Assembly (NCBI RefSeq): GCF_001902145.1
Contig: NZ_MRST01000015.1
Coordinates: 103,818 to 167,817 of the forward strand
Length of the DNA stretch: 64,000 nucleotides
Reading direction: 5' to 3'
DNA from: Pseudomonas fluorescens
GTDB taxonomy: Bacteria; Pseudomonadota; Gammaproteobacteria; Pseudomonadales; Pseudomonadaceae
This document shows, piece after piece, positions 20,848 through 29,918 of the stretch. A program made the translations under genes and the position numbers. The first letter of the stretch is position 1; every line of letters starts with the position of its first letter. The notes beneath the pieces were generated by a model. The model ran no database searches. It saw only the letters and a program-made list of their open reading frames with translations, and was not told the DNA's origin.

Positions 20848-22197
20848 TCATAAAACAAGGGACAGGCCGTAGGTCAGGCCGAAGGCGACCAGCGAAATCA
20901 GGGTCTCCAGTACGGTCCAGGTCTTGAAGGTCTGGATGACCGTCATATTGAAGTATTCCTTGATCAGCCAGAAGCCGCCGTCGTTCACGTGGGAAAAGAT
21001 CACCGAGCCTGCACCGGTCGCCAGCACCAGCAATTCAGGGTGTGGATAACCCAGGCCCAAGGCGACCGGCGCGACCACCCCAGATGCGGTGGTCATGGCC
21101 ACCGTGGCCGAGCCGGTGGCGACGCGCATCAACGCGGCGAACAGCCAGCCCATCACCAGCGGCGACAACTGGAACGCATGGGCCAGGCCAAGGATTTCAT
21201 GAGTAACACCAGCGTCCACCAGGATTCGATTCAACCCACCGCCCGCGCCCACCAGCAAGGTAATGCTGGCGGTAGGGGCCAGGCATTCGTTGGTGAATTT
21301 GAGAATCGACTCGCGGTTAAAGCCCTGGGCCAGACCCAAGGTCCAGAAACTCACCAGCGTCGCCACCAACAGGGCGATCACCGAGTTACCGATAAACAGC
21401 AGGAACTGATTGAAACCTGTGCCCGGGGTGGAAATCACATTGGCCCAGCCACCGATCATCATCAACACCACCGGCAACAGGATGGTGCCCATGGTCAACG
21501 CAAAGCTGGGCAGGCGCGTACGCGGTTCACGCTCGATAAACTGTCGCTCCAGCGGGTTTTCCGCCGGTAAATGAATGTGCGGCACGATGAACTTGGCGTA
21601 GACGGGCCCGGCAATGATCGCCGTAGGGATACCAATCAGGATCGCATACAGCACCGTTTGCCCGACCGAGGCGTTATAGGCCAGCACCGCCATCATCGCC
21701 GCCGGGTGCGGCGGCACCAGCGCATGCACCACCGACAGGCCGGCGACCATCGGCAGCCCGACCATCAGGATCGACACGCCTACACGCCGCGCCACGGTAA
21801 AAGCAATCGGCACCAGCAGCACAAAACCGACTTCGAAAAACAGCGGCAGCCCCACCAGGAACGCAATGCACACCATCGCCCAGTGGGCATTGCGCTCACC
21901 GAAGCGGTTGATCAGCGTGCGCGCCACCTGCTCGGCGCCGCCCGACTCGGCCATCATCTTGCCGAGCATGGTGCCCAGCGCCACCACCAGGGCGATATGC
22001 CCCAGGGTCTTGCCGACACCCGCCTCGTACGAGCCCATGATAGTGTCCGCCGGCATCCCGGCCATCAGCGCCAGGCCGATGGACACCAGGGTAATCACGA
22101 TAAAGGGGTTGAGTCGGTAGCGTGCAATCAGCACGATCAATGCAATGATGGCGATGGCAGCGTATGCCAACAGCCCGAAGCCCGGTAATGCGGCCAT
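20848..22197 (-). CDS. GntP-family permease
   Basis: The 449-residue membrane protein has about 12-14 hydrophobic segments and the GntP-family pattern: RYRLNPFIVITLVSIGLALMAG, GVGKTLGHIALVVALGTMLGKMMAESGGAEQVA, GLPLFFEVGFVLLVPI and a C-terminal GSVIFSHVNDGGFWLIKEYF. Known members carry gluconate or D-serine. Given the deacylase next door, a D-amino acid derivative is as likely as gluconate. GAGGAG before ATG 22197 supports this start over the upstream in-frame one at 22251. Confidence 0.92.
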   Translation of the reverse strand: MAALPGFGLLAYAAIAIIALIVLIARYRLNPFIVITLVSIGLALMAGMPADTIMGSYEAGVGKTLGHIALVVALGTMLGKMMAESGGAEQVARTLINRFGERNAHWAMVCIAFLVGLPLFFEVGFVLLVPIAFTVARRVGVSILMVGLPMVAGLSVVHALVPPHPAAMMAVLAYNASVGQTVLYAILIGIPTAIIAGPVYAKFIVPHIHLPAENPLERQFIEREPRTRLPSFALTMGTILLPVVLMMIGGWANVISTPGTGFNQFLLFIGNSVIALLVATLVSFWTLGLAQGFNRESILKFTNECLAPTASITLLVGAGGGLNRILVDAGVTHEILGLAHAFQLSPLVMGWLFAALMRVATGSATVAMTTASGVVAPVALGLGYPHPELLVLATGAGSVIFSHVNDGGFWLIKEYFNMTVIQTFKTWTVLETLISLVAFGLTYGLSLVL

Positions 22198-22264
22198 GCG
22201 GTACTCCTCGGAAAGGGTCACGTCGAATTGGTTGTGAAACTCATAAATCATTCCCGAGGAGCAT

Positions 22265-22281
22265 TTTCAATTTTTATGAAA
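22265..22281. promoter_or_regulatory. Possible RpiR operator
   Basis: TTTCA-N7-TGAAA lies about 70 bp upstream of the gntP start in an AT-rich patch. The symmetry is clear; assignment to the RpiR protein is inference. No gene lies in the rest of the 243-bp gap. Confidence 0.35.
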
Positions 22282-22440
22282 GTAATTTTCGCCCATGGAT
22301 AAGCGCTGTCGCTTGGGGATATGCCCGACGTGGGTGGATGAAAATTCGGGGGGCGTTCTTACATGAAGATCAGAGAAGGCGGAAACTCAATCGCTGCGCT
22401 TGAGTCATAGAATGCGCATCCATTGCCCAGGAACCCGCTC

Positions 22441-22815
22441 ATGATTCGCACAACAATCGCCGCCAGCGTCCTGCTCTTGTGCGGCAGCGCTTACGCCGCC
22501 GACAACGCTGCCTTGAAAAAATGCATGGACAGCGCCAATACCACCGCAGAGATGGTCAATTGCAACGCCAGGCAAACCAAGGTGCAGGACGACCGTCTGA
22601 ACCGCGCCTACAAGACCGCCCTCGCCGCCCAGGAAGGGCCGCGCAAACAGCAACTGCAAGACGTGCAGCGCCTGTGGATCAAATACCGCGACGCCAACTG
22701 CGCCTTCGCAGGCAGCGCCACCGGCGGCACGATTGATCAGGTAAACGGCTCGGGCTGCGTGCTGGACATGACCCAGACCCGCGCCCAGGAGCTGGAAGAC
22801 CTGGTAGGGCCGTAA
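22441..22815 (+). CDS. LprI-like lysozyme-inhibitor family (DUF1311) secreted protein
   Basis: The 124-residue protein has a signal peptide (MIRTTIAASVLLLCGSAYA) and a mature part with the DUF1311/LprI pattern of spaced cysteines: KKCMDSANTTAEMVNCNARQTKVQDDRLNRAYK, then LWIKYRDANCAF and SGCVLDMT. Members are periplasmic, and some inhibit lysozyme. ATG 22441 has AGGAA upstream and gives a complete signal peptide; the upstream in-frame start is rejected. Confidence 0.85.
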   Translation: MIRTTIAASVLLLCGSAYAADNAALKKCMDSANTTAEMVNCNARQTKVQDDRLNRAYKTALAAQEGPRKQQLQDVQRLWIKYRDANCAFAGSATGGTIDQVNGSGCVLDMTQTRAQELEDLVGP

Positions 22816-22830
22816 TAACGACCTTGCCTC

Positions 22831-22932
22831 CTGTAGGAGCGAGCTTGCTCGCGAAAAACCCGAGCACGCCGCAGTGCATCAGAATGCCCGCGTTATCGTT
22901 GACGATTTTCGCGAGCAAGCTCGCTCCTACAA
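22831..22932. repeat. REP pair (GTAGGAGCGAG type)
   Basis: Full inverted pair between the LprI-like gene and the convergent sulP gene, whose stop codon is 12 bp away. Confidence 0.95.
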
Positions 22933-22943
22933 GAGGTAGGGGT

Positions 22944-24389
22944 TCAGTCGTGGCGAACCTTGGCGCGCTTGAGCAGTTTTTTGCAGCGCTCGGATAAATG
23001 CAGCACCCGCAGGTGCTTGCCAGCCTTGGTGTAGCGATCGCGCAGGGTCATCAGGGCAGCAATCGCCGAATAGTCGACAAAGCTCAGGTGACGGCAATCC
23101 AGTGTGACCTGAGCCGGGTCGTTGGCCGGGTCGAACTGATTCAAGAACGGTGTGGTCGAGGCGAAGAACAACGTGCCATGCAGCCGATAGAGCTTGCTGC
23201 CATCGGCCTCCAGGTGTTCATCGGCATACAGTTCCCGCGCCTGCTGCCAGGCGAAGTTCAGCGCGGCGATGACGATACCGCACAGCACGGCGGTGGCGAG
23301 GTCGGTGAACACCGTAATGATCGTCACTGCCATGATCACCAGCACATCATTGAGCGGCACCTTGTTGATCACCCGCAGCGACGCCCAGGCGAAGGTCTGT
23401 TGCGACACCACGAACATCACGCCCACCAACGCCGCCAGCGGAATCCGCTCGATCAGTGGCGACAGAAACAGAATGAACAACAGAATCATCACCCCGGCAA
23501 ACACCCCGGAGAAACGCCCACGCCCGCCGGAGCTGAGGTTGATCACGGTTTGCCCGATCATCGCGCAACCACCCATGGCACCAAACAGGCCCGAGACCAT
23601 ATTCGCTGCGCCCAGGGCCACGCTTTCGCGGTCAGGATAACCACGGGTCTCGGTGATTTCGTCGGTGAGGTTGAGGGTCAGCAAGGTTTCCAACAGGCCA
23701 ACCATCGCCATCAAAAACGCGTAGGGCGCGATGATGCCGAGGGTTTCCAGGGTCCAGGGGATCTGCGGCAGGGCGAAAGTCGGCAAGCCACCGGCGATGT
23801 GCGCCATATCACCCAATGTACGGGTCGGCAAACCGAGCAGGTACACCGCAAGGCCCACCCCCAGAATCGCCACCAGCGCGGGCGGTACGGCACGGGTCAG
23901 GCGGGGCAACAGGTACACAATGGCCATGGTTGCCGCCACCAGCCCGGCCATTACGTACAGCGGCGTACCGCTGAGCCAGGTTTCACCGCTCTTGAAATGC
24001 TCCAATTGCGCCAGCGCAATGATGATCGCCAGGCCGTTGACGAAGCCGAGCATCACCGAATGCGGCACCATGCGCACCAGCTTGCCCAGGCGCAGCAGGC
24101 CGAAGGCGACCATGATCAACCCGCCCAGCAACACCGTCGCCAGCAAATACTCCACGCCGTGCTGCACCACCAGCGCGACGATCACCACTGCCATGGAGCC
24201 GGCCGCGCCCGAGACCATGCCCGGGCGGCCGCCGAACAACGCGGTGAGGGTGCAAATGATGAAAGCGCCGTAGAGGCCCATCAGCGGGTTGAGATGGGCC
24301 ACCAGCGCAAAGGCGATGCATTCGGGCAGCAAGGCGAAAGACGTGGTGAGGCCGGCCAGGGCGTCGGCGCGCAGACGGGTGAGGTTCAT
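22944..24389 (-). CDS. SulP-family anion transporter
   Basis: The 481-residue inner-membrane protein starts MNLTRLRADALAGLTTSFALLPECIAFALVAHLNPLMGLYG. About a dozen helices follow, with the SulP signature GAAGSMAVVIVALV. A C-terminal STAS domain (about residues 390-480) contains VTLDCRHLSFVDYSAIAAL. SulP proteins exchange sulfate, bicarbonate or other anions. No carbonic anhydrase or cys gene is next to it, so the substrate is open. It appears monocistronic. Confidence 0.92.
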   Translation of the reverse strand: MNLTRLRADALAGLTTSFALLPECIAFALVAHLNPLMGLYGAFIICTLTALFGGRPGMVSGAAGSMAVVIVALVVQHGVEYLLATVLLGGLIMVAFGLLRLGKLVRMVPHSVMLGFVNGLAIIIALAQLEHFKSGETWLSGTPLYVMAGLVAATMAIVYLLPRLTRAVPPALVAILGVGLAVYLLGLPTRTLGDMAHIAGGLPTFALPQIPWTLETLGIIAPYAFLMAMVGLLETLLTLNLTDEITETRGYPDRESVALGAANMVSGLFGAMGGCAMIGQTVINLSSGGRGRFSGVFAGVMILLFILFLSPLIERIPLAALVGVMFVVSQQTFAWASLRVINKVPLNDVLVIMAVTIITVFTDLATAVLCGIVIAALNFAWQQARELYADEHLEADGSKLYRLHGTLFFASTTPFLNQFDPANDPAQVTLDCRHLSFVDYSAIAALMTLRDRYTKAGKHLRVLHLSERCKKLLKRAKVRHD

Positions 24390-24488
24390 GGAGTACCAGG
24401 GAATTGCGGGGGATAAGGCGGGGAATGGTACGGAATTGCGGCGGGTGGGGCTAGTGAAGTGTCAGGTCCGATACACCGAGTCGCTCCT

Positions 24489-24560
24489 TTCGCGAGCAAG
24501 CCCGCTCCCACATTTGAATCTATTCACAGATCCAAATGTGGGAGCGGGCTTGCTCGCGAA
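24489..24560. repeat. REP pair in tail-to-tail orientation
   Basis: TTCGCGAGCAAGCCCGCTCC comes first and GGAGCGGGCTTGCTCGCGAA second, the reverse of the usual order, with only about 30 bp between the cores. The inner CCCACATTTG and CAAATGTGGG arms are complementary and extend the dyad. Confidence 0.9.
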
Positions 24561-24586
24561 GGCAGCACCGCGGTGCTAAGCAAACA

Positions 24587-25480
24587 TCACACCATCTCGT
24601 TGCGAATCCACTCCACCACCGAGGTGCGCTCAGGCGTCCACCCCAACAGTTCACGGGCGTGTTTGCCGCGCACTCGACTATTGGAGCCCAACCCGTAGTT
24701 GGCCATTTCATAGCCCCACTCGGCCTCAGCCTCGGCCAAGGGCCAATCCTGCGGTTCGCCCAGGTTCAGCGCTTGGGCAATCGCCGTGGTCATGTCGATA
24801 AACGCCGCTTCGCTGCTTTCTACAAAGTAGAAAGTCCCCGGTACGTTCTTGGTCAACGCCAGCAGGTACAAAGCCACCACGTCTTCAATATGCACATTGG
24901 ACCAAATGTTCTGGCCGGGCCCCACATGGCGCACCACCCCGCTTTTGCGCGCCTGCTTGAGCAAGCGCGGCAATTGCACGCTGTCACGCTTCACGCCCAG
25001 GCTGTGGCCGTAGATCAGGGTGTTGCAGATCACCGCCGAATTCACGCCGTCATTGGCCGCCGCGAGGATCAGGTTGTCGATGGCCACGCGGGCAGCCTTG
25101 TCGACGGTCGGCTCAGGCAGATTGTCTTCGAAGTAGATGGTTTCACTGGCCTTGCCACCCGACGCATCGCCGACAATGCTCGACCCGCTGGTGTGCAGGA
25201 ACGGCTTGTTCGAGCCTTTCAAGGCGGCCAGCAAGGTTTGCACGGCGCCGCGGTGGTCGCTGCTGGCGGCGTTGATCACCGCATCGGCCTTCTGCGCCTG
25301 CTCGGTCAATACGGCTGCGTCGTCGAGGGTGCCGATCACCGGCGTGATGCCCAGGGCAGTCATTTCGGCGGCTTGCTCGGCGCTGCGCACCAGGCCGGTG
25401 ACCTGGTGGCCAGCCTTGACCAGGCCGGTAGCGATGGAGCCGCCGATAAACCCTGCGGCGCCAGTAACGAATACATTCAT
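24587..25480 (-). CDS. SDR-family NAD(P)-dependent epimerase/dehydratase
   Basis: The 297-residue extended short-chain dehydrogenase has the Rossmann motif MNVFVTGAAGFIGGSIATGL. The active site is atypical: HTSGSSIVG takes the serine place, and no canonical YxxxK follows at the usual distance. NIWSNVHIEDVVALYLLAL is typical of the NAD(P)-binding 13 subgroup. The substrate is unknown. It is divergent from nothing obvious; a LysR gene lies upstream on the same strand, 104 bp away. ATG 25480 with GGAGC upstream is preferred to the in-frame 25558 start. Confidence 0.85.
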   Translation of the reverse strand: MNVFVTGAAGFIGGSIATGLVKAGHQVTGLVRSAEQAAEMTALGITPVIGTLDDAAVLTEQAQKADAVINAASSDHRGAVQTLLAALKGSNKPFLHTSGSSIVGDASGGKASETIYFEDNLPEPTVDKAARVAIDNLILAAANDGVNSAVICNTLIYGHSLGVKRDSVQLPRLLKQARKSGVVRHVGPGQNIWSNVHIEDVVALYLLALTKNVPGTFYFVESSEAAFIDMTTAIAQALNLGEPQDWPLAEAEAEWGYEMANYGLGSNSRVRGKHARELLGWTPERTSVVEWIRNEMV

Positions 25481-25583
25481 GGAGGTTGCTCCTGACTGGG
25501 TAAGTAATGAGCCCAGTATCCAGCCCCCACTGCTGTCGAATAAGCCCGTACGACCCAATTCACTCTTGCGTACAGATCACAAA

Positions 25584-26480
25584 TCAGCTCGCATAACGCG
25601 CCAGCTTGTCCTGAATGAAGTCCAGGAAGCACTGGATGCGCAACGCCAATTGCGAGTTGCGGTAGAACACGGCGTGGATCGGCTGGCGATAGCCACTGTT
25701 GAACCCCTCCAGCAACGGCACCAGGCGCCCGGCGTCGAGGTCGTGGGCCGTCATGAAATTCGACAGGCAGCCAATGCCCTGCCCTTCCAGCGCCAACTGG
25801 CGCAAGGTTTCACCACTGGAGGCGCTGACGCCGGGCTGGATCAGCCAGCGGTCTCCTTCGCCATGGCGCAGCGGCCAGTGGTTGAGGGTTTCGGTGTGGG
25901 TGAAGCCAAGCAGCGTGTGGTCGGCCAGTTCGGCAACGGTTGTGGGTATGCCGTATCGCTGGAGGTAATCGGGGCTGGCCAGGATATGCAGCGGCGTGCT
26001 GCCCAGAAAGCGCGCATGCAGGGTCGAGTCGGCCAGGGCGCCGATGCGAATGGCGATGTCAGTGCTCTGCTCCAGCAGGTCGATGATCAAGTCATCGCTG
26101 TTGAGCTCCAACTGGATGTCCGGGTAGAGGCTGCGAAATTCGGCGATGTACGGCACGATCCCATGCAGCATGAACGGCACGGCGGCGTTGATACGCAGGC
26201 GCCCGGCCGGTTTTTTCTGGCGCGATGACAGGCGCTCTTCCAGCTCGTCCATCTGCGCCAGGATCAGCTTGGCCTGTTCGAAGAAGTACTTGCCCTCTTC
26301 GGTCAGGTCCATGCGCCGCGTGGTGCGGTTGATCAAGGTGGTGTCGAGCTTGGCTTCCAGGCGCGACAAGGTGCGGCTGACTGCCGATGGCGTTTGCCCG
26401 ACCTTTTCGGCGGCGGCCGAAATCGAGCCGCATTCAATCACACTGACGAAGATCTGTAGCTCATCGGAACGGGCTTTCAC
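25584..26480 (-). CDS. LysR-family transcriptional regulator
   Basis: The 298-residue regulator has the winged HTH at 1-60 (LQIFVSVIECGSISAAAEKVGQTPSAVSRTLSRLEAKLDTTLINRTTRRMDLTEEG) and a substrate-binding-like effector domain. The subtype resembles the group of LysR proteins that control nearby reductases or SDR genes. The SDR gene just downstream is the likely target, though same-strand orientation is unusual for LysR targets. No evidence for the inducer. Confidence 0.92.
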   Translation of the reverse strand: MKARSDELQIFVSVIECGSISAAAEKVGQTPSAVSRTLSRLEAKLDTTLINRTTRRMDLTEEGKYFFEQAKLILAQMDELEERLSSRQKKPAGRLRINAAVPFMLHGIVPYIAEFRSLYPDIQLELNSDDLIIDLLEQSTDIAIRIGALADSTLHARFLGSTPLHILASPDYLQRYGIPTTVAELADHTLLGFTHTETLNHWPLRHGEGDRWLIQPGVSASSGETLRQLALEGQGIGCLSNFMTAHDLDAGRLVPLLEGFNSGYRQPIHAVFYRNSQLALRIQCFLDFIQDKLARYAS

Positions 26481-26522
26481 GGGCGGTCCTTCATTTATCG
26501 GCTGACACGTGCCCGCTCATTA

Positions 26523-27287
26523 TTAACCAGCCAGCAACAAATGGCCTCCCAACAACGCCATGCCGGTGAAAAATCCACGTTTGAACCACAACGCACTGAT
26601 GCGCCGACGAACCACCTGGCCCAGCCACATCCCCAGCAAGGCCGGCACCAGCGCCAGCAATGACGCGCCCATTTCACCGCCGCCCAGCGCTCCTCGCCAA
26701 GCCAGCCCGGCGGCCAGCGCCAATGTCGACACGGTGAATGACAGCCCCAGCGCCTGCACCAACTGGTCACGGCTCAAGCCCAGCGCCTGCAAATACGGCA
26801 CCGCAGGGATCACGAAGACACCGGTGGCCGAGGTGATGATGCCGGTGATCACCCCGCACAAGGGGCCCAGCCAGCGCTCGGTTCCAGGCGCGACCTTGAA
26901 GGCCGGCAGGAATAACCCGCTCAATGCATACACCAGCAACGCCGCGCCCAACGCGCGAACCACCCACGGTCCACCGTCCATGCCCAGCCACACGGAGCCC
27001 AGACCGGTGCCGAAAAAAATCAGCAACAACATCGGCCACAGGCGTTTGAGCAAAGCACCCAAGTGCCCCCCAAAGGTCAGTTGCCAGAGGTTGGTGACCG
27101 TCGAAGGAATAATCAGCAATGCCGCAGCCTGCGCCGGCAGCATAGCCAGGCCAAGCATACCCATCGCCACGGTGGGCAGGCCCAGGCCGATCACGCCCTT
27201 GACCGTGCCGGCCAGCAGGAAGGTAGTAATGACCAGCGCTGTCAGGGCGGGGCCGAGGTTTTGGTAGAACGCTAGGAAGGTATTCAT
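26523..27287 (-). CDS. TauE/SafE-family sulfite exporter-like permease
   Basis: The 254-residue membrane protein has two repeated halves of about four helices. The GVIGLGLPTVAMGMLGLAMLPAQAAALLIIPSTVTNLWQ block and the second half GVITGIITSATGVFVIPAVPYLQALGLSRDQLVQALGLSFTVST are the family's paired motifs. It probably exports an anion or organosulfonate. The start is ambiguous between ATG 27287 and ATG 27311; neither has a strong ribosome site. It is divergent from the LysR gene at 27400 and is its likely target. Confidence 0.87.
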   Translation of the reverse strand: MNTFLAFYQNLGPALTALVITTFLLAGTVKGVIGLGLPTVAMGMLGLAMLPAQAAALLIIPSTVTNLWQLTFGGHLGALLKRLWPMLLLIFFGTGLGSVWLGMDGGPWVVRALGAALLVYALSGLFLPAFKVAPGTERWLGPLCGVITGIITSATGVFVIPAVPYLQALGLSRDQLVQALGLSFTVSTLALAAGLAWRGALGGGEMGASLLALVPALLGMWLGQVVRRRISALWFKRGFFTGMALLGGHLLLAG

Positions 27288-27360
27288 GGGTGCATTCTGG
27301 TGCTTTTCCATGGCTTGTGAAATTCGCCATATACTGAGGCAGCCTCTTGTTTTGTGTGAG

Positions 27361-27390
27361 GCTGATACCGCTATCGCAGGCAAGCCACCG
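27361..27390. repeat. Truncated REP arm at the LysR start
   Basis: CTGATACCGCTATCGCAGGC continues with AAGCCACC, a single arm of the GATAGCGG-type REP. It ends 10 bp before the LysR ATG, so its GGAAAA tail is the only ribosome-site-like sequence of that gene. Confidence 0.6.
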
Positions 27391-27399
27391 GAAAACCTC

Positions 27400-28311
27400 A
27401 TGCACTTTGACCTGATCGACCTGCGCCTCTACCTGCACATCCTGGACACCGGCAATATCACCGCCGGCGCGGCCCGCAGCCACCTGTCCCTGGCGGCCGC
27501 CAGCGCACGCATCCGGGCAATGGAGTCTTCACTGGGCATCGCGTTTCTTGAGCGTGGCCGCCGTGGCGTGACCCCGACACCAGCGGGCAAAGCCCTGGCT
27601 CGGCATGCTCGCCTGCTGTTGCAACAGGCCGACCACCTGCAACAGGACCTGGCCGAATACGCCAACGGCGTCAAAGGCCAGGTACGCTTGCTGTGCAACA
27701 CCACCGCCCTTAGCGAGTACCTGCCGGAGCTGCTCGCGCAGTTTCTGCGCGAGCACCCCAACCTCGATATCGACCTGCAAGAATTGCCCAGCCTGCGCAT
27801 CACCCACGCCTTGCGCCAGGGCACCGCCGACCTGGGGATTATTTCCGATGCGGTAGACACCCAAGGCTTGCAGACCCTGGCGTTTCGCGATGACCCGCTG
27901 GTGCTGATCATGCCCCTCGACCATCCGTTGACCCACCCGAGTTTTATCGACAGCTTGCAATACGACTATGTGAGCCTGGCGGCCAACAGCGCGCTGGCGG
28001 TTTACCTGGAGGAACAGGCACTGCATGCAGGCTTTCGCTTGCAGACACGCATTCGCGCCGACGGTTTTGATGGGTTGATTCGCATGGTCGCCGGCGGTGC
28101 GGGCCTGGGCATCGTGCCTCAGGCCGCTTTAGCGCGCTGGCCGTCAGAACGTCGTTTCAAGGCCCACCCCCTGCAAGAGGAGTGGGCCCGCCGCAAACTG
28201 CTGTTATGCGCACGCTCGTTCAAGCAATTGCCAGGTTACGCCAGCACCTTGCTCTCTGCGCTCACCGCCCCCTGTAGGAGCGAGCTTGCTCGCGAAGATC
28301 GTCAACGATAA
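27400..28311 (+). CDS. LysR-family regulator, C-terminus written by a REP
   Basis: The 303-residue protein starts MHFDLIDLRLYLHILDTGNITAGAARSHLSLAAASARIRAMESSLGI, a LysR HTH, and has a normal effector domain through LLSALTA. The last 13 residues (PCRSELAREDRQR) are read from the REP pair at 28272-28373. The ancestral stop was therefore probably lost when the REP inserted. ATG 27400 follows a truncated REP arm. It is divergent from the TauE gene, the probable target. Confidence 0.9.
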   Translation: MHFDLIDLRLYLHILDTGNITAGAARSHLSLAAASARIRAMESSLGIAFLERGRRGVTPTPAGKALARHARLLLQQADHLQQDLAEYANGVKGQVRLLCNTTALSEYLPELLAQFLREHPNLDIDLQELPSLRITHALRQGTADLGIISDAVDTQGLQTLAFRDDPLVLIMPLDHPLTHPSFIDSLQYDYVSLAANSALAVYLEEQALHAGFRLQTRIRADGFDGLIRMVAGGAGLGIVPQAALARWPSERRFKAHPLQEEWARRKLLLCARSFKQLPGYASTLLSALTAPCRSELAREDRQR

Positions 28312-28373
28312 CGCGAGCTATCCGGTTTAACGCGGCGCTCTCGGTTTTTTCGCGAGCAAGCTCGCTCCTACAG
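28272..28373. repeat. REP pair overlapping two convergent genes
   Basis: The left arm supplies the C-terminus of the LysR gene and the right arm that of the permease gene. The pair spans 102 bp; only 15 bp in the middle (28312-28326) is non-coding. Confidence 0.95.
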
Positions 28374-29754
28374 ATGATGTCCGCTTGTGGAAGAAGGTGT
28401 AGTAGACCGCCGACAGGATCAGCAGGAATGGCACGCCAAACACCAGCGTCATCTTGAATGCGTCAGTGAAATAGGTGGTGATCATCACCGCCCCCATCAG
28501 CACCAGCCCCAGCAACGTGCTGTAGGGAAACAGGCGCAACTGGAACGACAACTTCGCCCCGCCATGACGCTTGCGATAGCGGCGGAAAAACAGGTGCGTG
28601 AGGAAGATCATGAACCAGGTGAAGATCGCGCCAAACATCGAGATCGCCATCATCAGGGTGAACGAGCTTTCCGGGTACACCACGTTGAGCAACGTCGCCA
28701 GGGCAATGCCCGAGCTGGACAGCAGCAATGCGTTGAGCGGGATGCCGTTCTTGCTCAACGCGCCCATGGACTTGGGCGCAAAGCCTGCGCGAGACAGGCT
28801 GAACATCATGCGCGTGGTGATGTAGAGCTGGCTGTTCATGGCCGACAGCGCCGCGATCAGAATCACGAAATTCATCACGCCAGTGGCGCCAGGAATGCCG
28901 ATGGTCTGCATCACCGTGACGAACGGGCTCTGGGCCTGGCCGGCCTGGTTCCAGGGCACGATGGCGAGCATCAGCGCCAGGGTCAGCAGGTAGAACACCA
29001 CCAGCCGCACGATGGTAGCGCGAAAGGCTTTCTTCACCGCCTGCTCCGGGTCGGCGGCTTCACCGGCGGCCACGGCGATCATCTCGACGCTGAGGTAGCT
29101 GAAGATCGACACGATCACCGCGATCCACATGCCACTCAAGCCATGGGGGAAAAAGCCGTCGTGGGCCGTGTAGTTCTGCACCCCGTAGTCTGGGTTGCCG
29201 GAGCCGAACACCACATACACTGCCAGGATGATAAAACCGACAATGGCGCTGATCTTGATCGTCGAGAACCAGTATTCGAAGTTGCCGAAGGTCTTCACGC
29301 TGATCGCATTGAGCAGGATCAACACGCTGGAAAACGACACGATCCACACCCACTCCGGCACGTTGGCGAACCAGTACTTCATGTACATCGCCACCGCCGT
29401 GACCTCGGCGCCCACCGCCAGCACAATCGCCGCCCAGTAGGCATAACGCACCAGGAACCCGGCCAACGGGCTGATGTAGAACTCGGCGTAAGCGCCAAAG
29501 GAGCCGGAGGTGGAATGGGCCACCGTCATCTCCGCCAGGCAGCCCATCAGCAGCAAGGTAATCAACGCGCCGATGGCGTAGCTCACCAGTACGCTCGGCC
29601 CGGCATAACCGATGGCGTAGGCGCTGCCCATGAACAGCCCGGTGCCGATGGCGCCACCGATGGCGATCATGCTCATCTGGCCGGAAGTGAGCTGGCGCCT
29701 AAGGCCCAGTTCACGGTGGGTAATCTCTGCAAAGCCGTTGTCTGGCGTGGTCAC
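28327..29754 (-). CDS. APC-superfamily amino-acid permease
   Basis: The 475-residue transporter has 12 predicted helices and the AAT signature LGLRRQLTSGQMSMIAIGGAIGTGLFMGSAYAIGYAGPS. It lies downstream of kynU on the same strand. In P. aeruginosa the kyn genes are also near an amino-acid permease, so uptake of tryptophan or kynurenine is likely. The C-terminal SSVGASLLAKKPRAPR is written by the REP pair, so the natural C-terminus is probably shorter. A second REP pair (29801-29902) lies between it and kynU, so it may have its own promoter. Confidence 0.88.
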   Translation of the reverse strand: MTTPDNGFAEITHRELGLRRQLTSGQMSMIAIGGAIGTGLFMGSAYAIGYAGPSVLVSYAIGALITLLLMGCLAEMTVAHSTSGSFGAYAEFYISPLAGFLVRYAYWAAIVLAVGAEVTAVAMYMKYWFANVPEWVWIVSFSSVLILLNAISVKTFGNFEYWFSTIKISAIVGFIILAVYVVFGSGNPDYGVQNYTAHDGFFPHGLSGMWIAVIVSIFSYLSVEMIAVAAGEAADPEQAVKKAFRATIVRLVVFYLLTLALMLAIVPWNQAGQAQSPFVTVMQTIGIPGATGVMNFVILIAALSAMNSQLYITTRMMFSLSRAGFAPKSMGALSKNGIPLNALLLSSSGIALATLLNVVYPESSFTLMMAISMFGAIFTWFMIFLTHLFFRRYRKRHGGAKLSFQLRLFPYSTLLGLVLMGAVMITTYFTDAFKMTLVFGVPFLLILSAVYYTFFHKRTSSVGASLLAKKPRAPR

Positions 29755-29800
29755 TGGTGTGCCCCTTTATTATTGTGATTGCACAGGAAGCGCTTGTGTT

Positions 29801-29902
29801 CTGTAGGAGCGAGCTTGCTCGCGAAAAACCTGAGAACGCCGCATGCATTCAGCATTCACGCGTTTTCGTTGATGATCTTCGCGAGCAAGCTCGCTCCTAC
29901 AG
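29801..29902. repeat. REP pair between kynU and the permease
   Basis: Full GTAGGAGCGAG-type inverted pair in the 164-bp gap between two same-strand genes. It may uncouple their expression or stabilise the kynU message. Confidence 0.95.
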
Positions 29903-29918
29903 TGGGTTTGCGTTGTTG

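Noticed and set aside
22998..24416. A 472-codon plus-strand frame opposite sulP
   Set aside because: Shadow frame rich in His, Gln and Arg; the SulP reading is clear.
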